From NCBI GenBank assembly GCA_009840175.1, contig VXOI01000267.1:1-54342 (forward strand): DNA of 54,342 bases, in the 5' to 3' direction. The position numbers and the translations under genes are program-made. This DNA comes from Chloroflexota bacterium. GTDB taxonomy: Bacteria > Chloroflexota > Dehalococcoidia > Lucifugimonadales > UBA3495. Below, piece by piece: positions 1 through 6,897 of the stretch (within the stretch, counting starts at the first letter, position 1; each line of letters opens with the position of its first letter). A model generated the notes under the pieces. That model worked only from the letters and a program-made list of their open reading frames with translations. It was not told the DNA's origin and ran no database searches.

Positions 1-37
1 GGCCGCACAAATCGAAACATCTATAGGTGTCAGTTTT

Positions 38-487
38 TCAGAGGTTCCCTAGGTAAATGTCCAAAGAAATACCTGGGGCAATGACAATGAGCATAAACTC
101 CACCGCTGCCAGGCACAAGGCGTCAATGATGGCCGCAACTGCCCGAATCCAGAAACCGGCGGGCTGCCCGGGGAGGACGGCGCTGACAGTTCCGGTTTGG
201 CGTCCGCGGCCCTCGTCGAAAGGCAAACCGCAGGAGTAGCAAAAATCAGCTTCCGCAGAGTTGGACGCCCGGCAACGGGGGCAGGAAATGACAGCCGGAC
301 GAGAGGGGGTGGATGCAGTTCCAGGGACGAGACCTCTCCCGCAAGTATGGCAATAGCGGCTGTCAGCGGAGTTGACTTCACCACAGCCGGGACAGGCCAC
401 TATAAGCCGGGTGCCGCAACCGACGCAGAAGTTGGCGTCCAACTTGGCGGCCTCGCCGCAGTTGGGACAGTTCATTGCAGGGGTCAT
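38..487 (-). CDS. Zinc-ribbon/RDD-type membrane protein, truncated
   Basis: The protein has three four-cysteine zinc-ribbon units (CPNCGE..FCVGCG, CPGCGE..YCHTCG, CPRCRA..FCYSCG) in about the first 90 residues. A glycine/proline-rich linker follows, and then the first hydrophobic helix of an RDD domain (GFWIRAVAAIIDAL). It stops after about 149 residues, only some 20 residues after that helix, whereas the neighbour at 506-1216 carries the whole RDD domain. Either the gene is frameshifted near position 40 (another frame stays open to the window edge) or it is a real short form. The ATG at 487 is chosen because GGTGA precedes it at good spacing; a GTG at 499 and an ATG at 475 are alternatives. 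It lies just downstream of its paralogue, probably in one transcript. The RDD family is membrane-embedded and poorly characterised, so I assign no specific function. Confidence 0.6.
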   Translation of the reverse strand: MTPAMNCPNCGEAAKLDANFCVGCGTRLIVACPGCGEVNSADSRYCHTCGRGLVPGTASTPSRPAVISCPRCRASNSAEADFCYSCGLPFDEGRGRQTGTVSAVLPGQPAGFWIRAVAAIIDALCLAAVEFMLIVIAPGISLDIYLGNL

Positions 488-505
488 GCTCGCGATCACC
501 GCGGA

Positions 506-1216
506 CTAGCGGGCCACGCCCCTGACGCTGCTCCAGAAGTCGTTGACCATCTCCGACAGCGATGCCGGTTCCCGCTGAACCACCACGGTGTCGCAAATCA
601 GGTCGTGCAGCCCGCGCTTGTCCTCCCGCAGTCCGGCCATTATGAGGCCCACGCCCAATAGCGCCAGAGACAGCAGCGCGGCGAAGTAGCGGGCGATGGC
701 GCGGCCCGGCCCGATGCGGGTGCCGTCGGGCCGCTCGATGCTCAACCCGAGCAGCCGCATTCCGGGCGTGGCGCCCCATATTGCCCAGAACCCGACGAAA
801 TAGGCCAACGGCAGAAGGAAGTCACCGCCGTCCGGGGCGAACCGGGAAACCAGCATATAGGGGATAGCCAGAATGAGCGCGTCAATCAGCACGGCGACGA
901 ATCGGTTCCAGAACCCACCGCGTTCAACCGGAGCCGCCGGGCCGGAACGGCCCGGTTCCCCTGGCGAAAACGGCTCCTCGCCCCTGTATGCTTCTTCGAT
1001 CCAATAGGCTTCCGGGGGACGGAACGGAGCTTCGGGCGGCGGCCCGGCCTGTTGCGCCGACGCTGCCAACAGGCTTGTCCCGCAGGCGTAGCAGTAGGCG
1101 CTTGCCTGCGGGTTGTTTGCCTGGCAGGACGGACATCCATGGAGCATGGGCATCCCGCAATGGGTGCAATAGGCTGCGCCTTCGACGGTCTCAAGGTTGC
1201 AGTTGTGGCAAAGCAT
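506..1216 (-). CDS. Double zinc-ribbon RDD-family membrane protein
   Basis: This 236-residue protein starts with two zinc-ribbon motifs (CHNCNLE..YCTHCG and CPSCQA..YCYACG, residues 3-47). A disordered proline/glutamate-rich linker follows, then an RDD domain with about three transmembrane helices: GFWNRFVAVLIDALILAIPY, a helix ending in GFWAIWGATPGMRLLGL, and ARYFAALLSLALLGVGLIMAG. The end is the characteristic RGLHDLICDTVVV. The RDD signature (arginine and aspartates in the helices) is complete. AGGAGG sits 7 bases before the ATG, which fixes the start. The zinc ribbons should be cytosolic and may bind a protein or nucleic acid partner. RDD proteins have been linked to ion transport in a few cases, but nothing here shows that. 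The paralogue at 38-487 follows after a short gap. Confidence 0.8.
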   Translation of the reverse strand: MLCHNCNLETVEGAAYCTHCGMPMLHGCPSCQANNPQASAYCYACGTSLLAASAQQAGPPPEAPFRPPEAYWIEEAYRGEEPFSPGEPGRSGPAAPVERGGFWNRFVAVLIDALILAIPYMLVSRFAPDGGDFLLPLAYFVGFWAIWGATPGMRLLGLSIERPDGTRIGPGRAIARYFAALLSLALLGVGLIMAGLREDKRGLHDLICDTVVVQREPASLSEMVNDFWSSVRGVAR

Positions 1217-1281
1217 CGGACGCCTCCTGAATCTATCTATCGTGGCTGCTGTGCTGTGCTACCGCCATTAAACCCCGAAGG

Positions 1282-1635
1282 TTAGGGGAGAGGCGAGTAT
1301 TTGACCTGATTTGTCCAATCTCTTTCCAGTCCGTACAGGGCTGACTGAATGATGTCATTTCTGGCTATATGGTACGGAGTTGCCAATGTTACCGCCAGGA
1401 CTCCCGGCATTGGAAGCCCGGCGGCTACTCGGGCCCATGCCTCCGACACCATAGTCTTTATGTCGTGAGTTAGCACGATGCGCCCGGAGTTGGCTGCCCA
1501 TTCCAATATGTCCGAGTCGGGAGTTTGGGCCATCCCAATGTCGCGGGCGCGAACAAGGTCAAGGTCAGGCAGCGCCGCCAACACTTGAGCGATAATGATC
1601 TCGCTGAAGTTGTGGTCAGCCAGGAATCGCAGCAT
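1282..1635 (-). CDS. DUF5615 PIN-like protein (putative toxin)
   Basis: The 117-residue protein matches the DUF5615/Mut7-C-like PIN fold. It opens with the usual LRFLADHNFS (an acidic residue at position 7), has the central RARDIGMAQTPDSDILEWA segment with clustered aspartates, and a later THDIKTM strand end. These acidic residues would form the metal-binding nuclease site. The ATG lies 5 bases after the stop of the DUF433 gene, the standard order in which DUF433 acts as antitoxin and DUF5615 as toxin. The assignment as a toxin rests on family and neighbourhood; RNase activity of this subfamily is an inference. Confidence 0.82.
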   Translation of the reverse strand: MLRFLADHNFSEIIIAQVLAALPDLDLVRARDIGMAQTPDSDILEWAANSGRIVLTHDIKTMVSEAWARVAAGLPMPGVLAVTLATPYHIARNDIIQSALYGLERDWTNQVKYSPLP

Positions 1636-1640
1636 AGAAA

Positions 1641-2063
1641 TTAAGCCTGGCGGTTGCGCTGGACCAGCGATTCCTGTCGGCGGGCTATTCGTTCCTTCGC
1701 ATTCTTCAGAATGTCCGGGTGATTGTCCAGCTTACCCCCCTCGACGGCGCGGATGCGTAGTTGCTGCCAGTAGTCCTCGTTGGCCTCGAAGGCTTCCGTG
1801 TCGGCGGCAAATTGCTCCCACGGCTCGTTCCAGTCGCGCACATACTCGTCCACTTCCTCCTTGCAGTGCAGGTAGTAGCCGATGATGGAATAGACGTGGC
1901 CCAGGTCGAGGGGCGGGAAGTTGGCGGCGATTTCTTCGGGAGATTGGCCAATGTTCCAGGCGGTAATGACGACGGCCAGGTGCAGCCGCCCGCCGTCAAC
2001 TCGCACGGAGCCGTCAGGCCAGACGGACAGGGGTACGCGCTCCTGGTCAAAGGTCAGCTTCAT
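1641..2063 (-). CDS. DUF433-family protein (putative antitoxin)
   Basis: This 140-residue protein contains the DUF433 helix-turn-helix core: residues 16-60 hold a short beta segment (DGSVRVDGGRLHLAVVITAW), then GQSPEEIAANFPPLDLGHVYSIIGYYL, in which the phrase on selecting a pathway and counting on the ordered helix is typical. The C-terminal 60 residues are charged and helical and probably contact the toxin. The start is the ATG at 2063, preceded by GGGAG. The reading frame extends much further upstream, but there it only runs antisense to the dehydrogenase gene, so the upstream part is not coding. The toxin-like DUF5615 gene follows 5 bases downstream, so the two are almost certainly cotranscribed and the repressor role is expected to be autoregulatory. 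Confidence 0.8.
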   Translation of the reverse strand: MKLTFDQERVPLSVWPDGSVRVDGGRLHLAVVITAWNIGQSPEEIAANFPPLDLGHVYSIIGYYLHCKEEVDEYVRDWNEPWEQFAADTEAFEANEDYWQQLRIRAVEGGKLDNHPDILKNAKERIARRQESLVQRNRQA

Positions 2064-2143
2064 TGCAGGCCGCTCCCTGGAAAAGTATATCCATTGTACC
2101 GGAGTGCGGAAACGGTTGACATTGGTTCCGCATTCATCACCAG

Positions 2144-2899
2144 TTATTTCGCCGTAATTCCGCCGTCTATGATCAGCTCTATGCCTGTAATCCAGGCAGA
2201 CTCGTCCGATGCCAGGTAGAGCGCGCCGTAGGCGATGTCCCGCGAGTGGCCCAGGCGGCCCAGCGGCACTTCCTCGGTGCGCTGTGACAGAACGTCCGGG
2301 TTGTCGCTGATTCCGGCGAGCATGGGAGTGTCCACCGGGCCGGGGTGGATGGAATTGCAGCGGATGCGCTCCGAAGCGTGCTGGATGGCGGTGGTCTTGG
2401 TGAAGGTGCGGACGGCTCCCTTGGACGCGCTGTAGGCGCTGCCGGTCAGGGCCCGCCCCAGGATGCCGGCGATGGACGATACGTTGATGATGGAGCCGCC
2501 ACCGGCGCGTCGCATGGCGGGCAACGCCTTGCGGGTGCCCAGGAACACGCCCTTGGCGTTGACCAGCATGATGCTTTCCCACAGCTCCTCGCTGGTCTCC
2601 TCGATTTTTTCGTCGTTGGCGATGCCCGCGTTGTTGACCAGCACGTCCAGCTTGCCGAAGCGGGCCTCGGCCGTGTCTACGGCAGCGGTCCAGTCGTCGT
2701 CGCTGGTCACGTCGAGATGAACGTAGACCGCCTCGCCGCCCGCCTCGGTGATGCGGCGCTCCACCGAGCGGCCCTCGTCGTCCAGCACATCGCCAAAGAC
2801 TACGCTGGCGCCCTCGGCGGCGAAGAGTTCCGCCTCCAGCGCTCCCTGTCCCCGGGCGCCGCCTGAAATCAAAGCCACCTTGCCGTCCAGCCTGCCCAT
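2144..2899 (-). CDS. Short-chain dehydrogenase/reductase (SDR)
   Basis: A classical SDR of 251 residues. The nucleotide-binding glycine motif is GGARGQG (residues 13-19). D63 (LDVT) and NNAG (89-92) follow, then the catalytic serine in INVSS (141-142), Tyr156 and Lys160 (YxxxK), and the PG motif at HPGPVDTPM. The C-terminus IDGGITAK is that of FabG/7-alpha-hydroxysteroid dehydrogenase-like members, which form tetramers and oxidise secondary alcohols or reduce ketones with NAD(P)(H). Aspartate 37 after the second strand (VFGDV) favours NAD(H) over NADP(H). The substrate cannot be told. The gene is single, followed by the DUF433 pair after 80 bases. Confidence 0.9.
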   Translation of the reverse strand: MGRLDGKVALISGGARGQGALEAELFAAEGASVVFGDVLDDEGRSVERRITEAGGEAVYVHLDVTSDDDWTAAVDTAEARFGKLDVLVNNAGIANDEKIEETSEELWESIMLVNAKGVFLGTRKALPAMRRAGGGSIINVSSIAGILGRALTGSAYSASKGAVRTFTKTTAIQHASERIRCNSIHPGPVDTPMLAGISDNPDVLSQRTEEVPLGRLGHSRDIAYGALYLASDESAWITGIELIIDGGITAK

Positions 2900-2965
2900 G
2901 TCGTTCCTCCATCTTGCGTTGGGTTAAGCGCGTCCATTCTACCAGCGTCCGGGCTCACCGATTTT

Positions 2966-3046
2966 GTCTGAATCAGGATTTTCAGGATTCAATGATTCAC
3001 AGGATGGGAAATCCTGAAAATCCTATCATCCTGTGAATCCTGAATT
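2966..3046. repeat. Type-B palindromic repeat (CAGGATTTTCAGGATT family)
   Basis: An intergenic element made of two motifs and their reverse complements: TCAGGATTTTCAGGATT pairs with AAATCCTGAAAATCCT, and ATTCACAGGATG pairs with CATCCTGTGAAT. It begins GTCTGAATCAGGATT, the same terminal motif as the copies at 46208-46302 and, interrupted, around 40535-40700. The arms are arranged as A-B-A'-B', so alternative hairpins can form. It lies between the divergent dehydrogenase gene and the gene at 3120. Confidence 0.8.
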
Positions 3047-3119
3047 GCCGCCTGTACTGAATTCCGGGGCGGGTGTATGATTTGCAGAGACAGACAACAG
3101 ACAGTAAGGGGGACAGCTT

Positions 3120-3563
3120 ATGCCGCAGCGCACGTTGTGGATGCACGGCGCAAATATGCAAGTCGAATATCCGAACCGGATAACCTCGGTTCGGGCTACC
3201 GGTCCCTTTGTGCGGATTGAGGGAGCAAGGGGACAGAACACCTGGCTGCACTTCCCGGTGCCGACGCCAGCGGTTATTGATGGCGCGCGAATGCGGATAG
3301 ACGGGGCGCTGGTCAGCTTCCGCACCCGGGACAATGCCTCGGTCAACGAAATCATCGTGTACGACGGCGACCAGCGGATCGCCGAACACATGGATCAGGA
3401 CCTGCGCGGTGAAAACCTGGAGTATCGCGTGGATGTCCCCGGCAGCCCGGAAATCAACCGGGGCATCAATATCGTGCTCGGCGTAACATTCGACAGCGTC
3501 GCGCCCGACGCCCGCTCCATGCAGATAGAGATCATAGGCGTGGGGCTGGAATACACCGGGTAG
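3120..3563 (+). CDS. Hypothetical beta-rich protein
   Basis: This 147-residue protein has no signal peptide or membrane helix. It starts with a motif around MHGANMQVEYPNRI and is otherwise an alternation of short hydrophobic strands (TWLHFPVPTP, EIIVYDGDQRI, GINIVLGVTFDS, MQIEIIGVGLEYTG), which suggests a beta-sandwich. I have seen similar DUF-type proteins of about this size but cannot name the family with certainty. A clear ribosome-binding site (AAGGGGGA) lies 6 bases before the ATG. The aldehyde dehydrogenase follows after a type-A repeat. The function is unknown. Confidence 0.65.
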   Translation: MPQRTLWMHGANMQVEYPNRITSVRATGPFVRIEGARGQNTWLHFPVPTPAVIDGARMRIDGALVSFRTRDNASVNEIIVYDGDQRIAEHMDQDLRGENLEYRVDVPGSPEINRGINIVLGVTFDSVAPDARSMQIEIIGVGLEYTG

Positions 3564-3570
3564 GGGGTAC

Positions 3571-3606
3571 GCCCTCACCCTAACCCTCTCCCAAGGGGAG
3601 AGGGGA
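3571..3606. repeat. Type-A repeat (CCCTCACCCTAACCCTCTCCC hairpin)
   Basis: CCCTCACCCTAACCCTCTCCC is followed by a short loop and GGGGAGAGGGGA, so the right half can fold into a CCTCTCCC/GGGGAGAGG hairpin. The same element recurs at 6862, 7749, 13783 (half), 38929, 43969 and 47786. Here it lies in the 66-base gap before the aldehyde dehydrogenase. Confidence 0.85.
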
Positions 3607-3629
3607 TTTTCGGGGCCAGGAGAGCTTGA

Positions 3630-5111
3630 ATGACCGCGTACAAGAACTACATCGGCGGCCAGTGGGTGGAGACGGTATCGGGCCGCACTTATCCGGTGTA
3701 CAACCCGGCCCACAAGGAACAGGTGGTGGGGGAGTTCCAGACTTCCAACGCCGAGGACGCCGGCAGGGCCGTTACCGCAGCGCGGGAGGCGTTGCCGGAA
3801 TGGGCCAATATGCCCGCTCCCGGACGCGCCGCCGTGCTGTACAAGGCGCTGGAAATCATGGGCCGCCGCGCGGAGGAAATCGCCACGGCCATCACCACCG
3901 AGGAAGGCAAGCCCATCGCCGACGCCCGGGGCGAAGTGCGGCGGGCCATGAACATCATGGAGTACGCCGCAGGCGAAGGGCGGCGGATGTTCGGCTACAC
4001 CACGCCGTCAGAGCTGCCCAACACGGTGGCCTACACCATGAAGCGACCGCTGGGAGTAGTGGGCATCATCACGCCGTGGAACTTTCCAGTGGCTATCCCG
4101 GTGTGGAAGATGGCCCCGGCCCTCATCTGCGGCAACGCGCTGATCTTCAAGCCCGCGTCGTCCACGCCGCTGTGCGCGGTCAAGATTGCCGAGGTGTTCG
4201 AGGAAGCCGGTCTGCCCGCGGGGGTGCTGAACTTGGTCACCGGCCCCGGCGGGCAGGTGGGCAACGCGCTGGTGGAAGACACCCGCGTCAACGGCATATC
4301 CTTCACTGGCTCCACCGAAATCGGCACCGACCTGTACGCCAACGGCGCCCGCCGCCTCAAGAAGGTGCAGGCCGAGATGGGCGGCAAGAACGCCGTCATC
4401 GTGCTGGAAGACGCCGACATGGACAAGGCCCTCGGCGGAATTGTTCAGGGCGCCTTCGGCTCCACCGGCCAGCGCTGCACCGCCACCAGCCGGGTGATAG
4501 TGGAAGAGTCGGTCTACGACGAGTTCATGGACGGGCTGCTCTCCCGCACTTCCGCCCTGCGGGTTGGCGACGGCATAGACCCGGAGGTGGACGTGTCGCC
4601 CCTGTGCGGGCCGGGCCAGTACGAGAAGGTGCAGGAGTACATCGGCGTCGGCACCGAGGAGGGCGCCCACCTGGCCTTCGGCGGCCGGGCGCTGACCGGC
4701 GGCGAATACGACGCAGGCTACTATGTGGAGCCCACGGTGTTCACCGACGTTTCGCCGGATATGCGCATCGCCAAAGAGGAAATCTTTGGCCCGGTGCTGA
4801 CCGTATTCAAGGCCAGGGACCTGAAGGACGCTATCGAGATTTCCAACAGCGTGGAATTCGGTCTGTCGTCATCGGTCTATACCCGGGACATATCCCGTGC
4901 CTTCGAGTACATCAACACCGTGGAGACGGGCATGGTCCACGTCAACGCCCCGACGCTGGGCGGCGAGGTGCACTTGCCCTTCGGCGGGCTGAAGTCGTCG
5001 GGCGTGGGCCAGCGGGAGCAGGGGACGGAGGCGTTCGACTTCTTCACCGAGACCATCACGGTCTACATAGACCACGGGGAAGCGGCCAGGCAGCAGGCGC
5101 GGTTTATCTGA
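3630..5111 (+). CDS. NAD(P)-dependent aldehyde dehydrogenase
   Basis: This full-length aldehyde dehydrogenase (493 residues) oxidises an aldehyde to the acid with NAD(P). It has the oxyanion asparagine in TPWNFP (N151), the Rossmann GSTEIG (227-232), the general base E249 in AEMGGK and the catalytic cysteine C283 in GQRCTATSR. The C-terminal pieces EEIFGPV and PFGGLKSSG are typical. The GGKNAVIVLEDADMD and GQRCTATSR stretches resemble 2,5-dioxopentanoate (alpha-ketoglutarate semialdehyde) dehydrogenases, but related semialdehydes are equally possible. GGAG precedes the ATG. It converges with hepT, and the two genes overlap by 8 bases at their ends. Confidence 0.93.
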   Translation: MTAYKNYIGGQWVETVSGRTYPVYNPAHKEQVVGEFQTSNAEDAGRAVTAAREALPEWANMPAPGRAAVLYKALEIMGRRAEEIATAITTEEGKPIADARGEVRRAMNIMEYAAGEGRRMFGYTTPSELPNTVAYTMKRPLGVVGIITPWNFPVAIPVWKMAPALICGNALIFKPASSTPLCAVKIAEVFEEAGLPAGVLNLVTGPGGQVGNALVEDTRVNGISFTGSTEIGTDLYANGARRLKKVQAEMGGKNAVIVLEDADMDKALGGIVQGAFGSTGQRCTATSRVIVEESVYDEFMDGLLSRTSALRVGDGIDPEVDVSPLCGPGQYEKVQEYIGVGTEEGAHLAFGGRALTGGEYDAGYYVEPTVFTDVSPDMRIAKEEIFGPVLTVFKARDLKDAIEISNSVEFGLSSSVYTRDISRAFEYINTVETGMVHVNAPTLGGEVHLPFGGLKSSGVGQREQGTEAFDFFTETITVYIDHGEAARQQARFI

Positions 5112-5469
5112 GGGGGATGGGAGTGAAGTCGTTGGGGATTAGCAGACGCACGTTTTCCCTCAGGGTAATCAGGTGAATAGTTGCCACGTCCCAAAGAGTG
5201 TCGTGGTCAACGTTGTCATATCGGTGGGCCAAGTGGTTCCGCATTCCGATGATTCGCCGCCAGGGTATCTCCGGTGTTCTTGTCTGAGTAGCATCGCATA
5301 CTCGATTGGCGGCTTCGCCTACCACTTCAACGGCTCGGCATAAGGCGAGGAAAAACTGTAAATCTGAATCAAGGTCGCGCCGGGTGCGGCCTTCGGCGAC
5401 CAACAAGGCCCACCCGGACGCTTCCAGGATATGGCCCAAGGGAATCAGGTCTTCCGTCGGAACTGTCAC
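5104..5469 (-). CDS. hepT: HepT-like ribonuclease toxin (DUF86)
   Basis: A 121-residue helical protein of the HepT/DUF86 (HEPN) family. The RX4HXY signature is intact (R77-N-H-L-A-H82-R-Y84 in GMRNHLAHRYDN). In characterised HepT toxins the Arg and His form the RNase site, and the Tyr is adenylylated by the MntA antitoxin. Upstream helices (LQFFLALCRAVEVVGEAANRV) are typical. It starts at a GTG that overlaps the TGA of the mntA-like gene (GTGA), so translation is coupled. Its 3' end overlaps the end of the aldehyde dehydrogenase gene by 8 bases. The toxin looks catalytically competent although its partner does not. Confidence 0.88.
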   Translation of the reverse strand: MTVPTEDLIPLGHILEASGWALLVAEGRTRRDLDSDLQFFLALCRAVEVVGEAANRVCDATQTRTPEIPWRRIIGMRNHLAHRYDNVDHDTLWDVATIHLITLRENVRLLIPNDFTPIPLR

Positions 5470-5798
5470 GCCTGCTTGGTAGCCTCGTATAGAGGTTCTC
5501 CCTCGCTAAGCGAGCCAGCCAAGTCTCTCTGGCGTAAAGACGGGCTGAGTCCGGAGGAGGACATTAGGTATACCTCCTCTTTCCCCAGCAGCAGGGCCAG
5601 TTCCTCCTCCATACCGAGGAGGCCGGGGCCGCCGAACATATCGAAGTAGCCGGGGGTGCGGCCCGGCTCAAAGTCTACTAGGAACTCAGGCGCCTTCACT
5701 CTTTGGGCAGCGGTGCGATGGGGGTTAGGGTAGCTCCTCATACGGGTGATGTGGTGCTTTTGGCAAAACTCGGCGATTGCCTTCGAATCAAGTTCCAT
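5466..5798 (-). CDS. mntA: MntA-like antitoxin with degenerate nucleotidyltransferase motif
   Basis: This 110-residue protein is recognisable from residue 38 onwards as a MntA minimal nucleotidyltransferase: EFLVDFEPGRTPGYFDMF, LELEELLG-like helix, LMSSSGLSPSLRQR. The region that should hold the GSX10DXD metal/ATP site (residues 20-38) instead reads MRSYPNPHRTAAQRVKAPE. The spacing is preserved, but the glycine-serine and the paired aspartates are gone. No alternative frame restores them. It may therefore neutralise HepT only by binding, or be decaying. The start is the ATG at 5798, preceded by GGAG, and the 3' end overlaps hepT by 4 bases. It lies 40 bases after DUF2203. Confidence 0.75.
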   Translation of the reverse strand: MELDSKAIAEFCQKHHITRMRSYPNPHRTAAQRVKAPEFLVDFEPGRTPGYFDMFGGPGLLGMEEELALLLGKEEVYLMSSSGLSPSLRQRDLAGSLSEGEPLYEATKQA

Positions 5799-5838
5799 TA
5801 GATAACTCCACCAACTTTTTTGGTCTTGACCATCCAGC

Positions 5839-6240
5839 TCAGAGCGGCTGGCGGTGGTCGAAGCCGCGATTGGTCTCGTGCCAGAACTCGATGCGCTCCT
5901 CGCCGCTGATCCAGCAGAGGTAGACTTCCCGGTCGTCTCGCAGATGGGGAAAATCAACGAGGCCGCGGGGGATGTCGCGGATGATGATTCCCTCGGCGAT
6001 TATCTCGTCCACAATTTCGTTGAGTTCCTTGTCCATGGTGTCCAGCTCGGCTTGCATGGAATTGATCTCGTTGTAGCGCTCGAACGTGCCGTTGAGGCGT
6101 TGCAACTCGCGCTGTATCCCGGTCAGCCGCTCACGGGTATCATCCAGCTGCTCCCTGGAGGACATCAACCGTTGAAAAGTCCGCTCAAGCCAGGGAATTA
6201 AGTGGTTTGCTTGCTCCAGGGTAAACAGGCGCCGCCGCAT
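5839..6240 (-). CDS. DUF2203 family protein
   Basis: The 133-residue protein fits DUF2203 well. It has the N-terminal FTLEQANHLIPWLERTF, a long coiled-coil-like middle (about residues 30-80, rich in Glu, Arg, Leu), then IRDIPRGLVDFPHLRDDREVYLCWISGEERIEFWHETNRGFDHRQPL, which is the family hallmark. The function of the family is unknown. It is probably cytosolic and helical. It is divergently transcribed from the cupin gene at 6421 and lies just upstream of the mntA/hepT pair; whether it shares their transcript is uncertain. A TATAAT box (reverse strand, at 6271-6276) lies 31 bases upstream. Confidence 0.85.
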   Translation of the reverse strand: MRRRLFTLEQANHLIPWLERTFQRLMSSREQLDDTRERLTGIQRELQRLNGTFERYNEINSMQAELDTMDKELNEIVDEIIAEGIIIRDIPRGLVDFPHLRDDREVYLCWISGEERIEFWHETNRGFDHRQPL

Positions 6241-6270
6241 ACAACCTCTGTCTGAACTGTGATTTACTTG

Positions 6271-6293
6271 ATTATACGATTATCCTGATTGGG
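6271..6293 (-). promoter_or_regulatory. Possible -10 box of the DUF2203 gene
   Basis: A perfect TATAAT is read on the minus strand at 6276-6271, 31 bases before the ATG. The -35 region 17 bases upstream is poor, so this is a weak call. Confidence 0.35.
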
Positions 6294-6333
6294 CGACAGG
6301 CAGGCTCTTCCGCTGTCTATTCGGGCAGGGAAT

Positions 6334-6364
6334 TTGCCCGCTTAGGGGTCAAATGGCGTACAAT
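6334..6364 (+). promoter_or_regulatory. Possible promoter of the cupin gene
   Basis: TTGCCC at 6334 and TACAAT at 6359-6364 are separated by 19 bases, wider than ideal. They lie about 55 bases before the cupin ATG. Confidence 0.35.
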
Positions 6365-6420
6365 ACCCAAGTCCGCCCAGGCCAGTATCGGCCGCATCCT
6401 TCCGTCGGCGAGGACAAGAT

Positions 6421-6834
6421 ATGCCTATCATAGACCACAACCAAGCCCCCGAAGTGCCATGGCGGCCCGGCTACCGCAAATGGGACATCACCACCCATGA
6501 GCATGGCGTTTCCACGTCTCTAAGTCTCAACACAGCCGAGCCCGGAACCGGGGCGCCGCTGCACACCCACGCCATAGACGAGCTTATCGTCATTCTATCC
6601 GGCGCGCTGGAAGTTCGCATCAACGGCGAATCGCACCGGGTGGAGAAGGATCACACGCTGGTCATCCCGCCGGGGGCGGAGCACGCTTTCAGGGTGGTGG
6701 GCGAGGAAAACGCCGAGTTGCTGGTGGTGTTCCCGGACATGGACCCTTACGCCGACCATAACACCGCCTACCTGGAAGGCAGCCGTCCGGTGGCTTATGA
6801 CGAAAGCAAACAGCCTGCCCAGGCCGGCGATTAG
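6421..6834 (+). CDS. Cupin-domain protein
   Basis: A single small cupin of 137 residues. Cupin motif 1 is GAPLHTHAIDELIVILSGALEV (metal ligands His, His, Glu), and motif 2 is HTLVIPPGAEHAFRV (His ligand). The barrel ends near residue 105, after LLVVFPDMDP, and a hydrophilic tail follows. Such proteins bind a metal and act as dioxygenases, isomerases or sensors; the substrate cannot be told. It is the first gene of a plus-strand run with the tRNA methyltransferase and the HD protein. Confidence 0.87.
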   Translation: MPIIDHNQAPEVPWRPGYRKWDITTHEHGVSTSLSLNTAEPGTGAPLHTHAIDELIVILSGALEVRINGESHRVEKDHTLVIPPGAEHAFRVVGEENAELLVVFPDMDPYADHNTAYLEGSRPVAYDESKQPAQAGD

Positions 6835-6861
6835 GCAATTCTCTTGAACGAGTCAGAAACA

Positions 6862-6897
6862 CGCCCTCGGCCTAACCCTCTCCCAGAAGGAGATGGA
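6862..6897. repeat. Type-A repeat, degenerate, providing the trmI ribosome-binding site
   Basis: A diverged copy (GCCCTCGGCCTAACCCTCTC..AGAAGGAGATGG) of the dispersed type-A hairpin. Its right arm has drifted into AAGGAG, which sits at the correct distance from the ATG at 6898. Confidence 0.8.

Noticed and set aside
2064-2912. Long open frame upstream of the DUF433 gene
   Set aside because: It is antisense-frame shadow of the dehydrogenase gene, with arginine/glycine-rich sequence of no family.
3626-5176. Plus-strand frame of 516 codons over the aldehyde dehydrogenase
   Set aside because: It is a different frame of a clearly real gene; the sequence is arginine/glycine-rich without domains.
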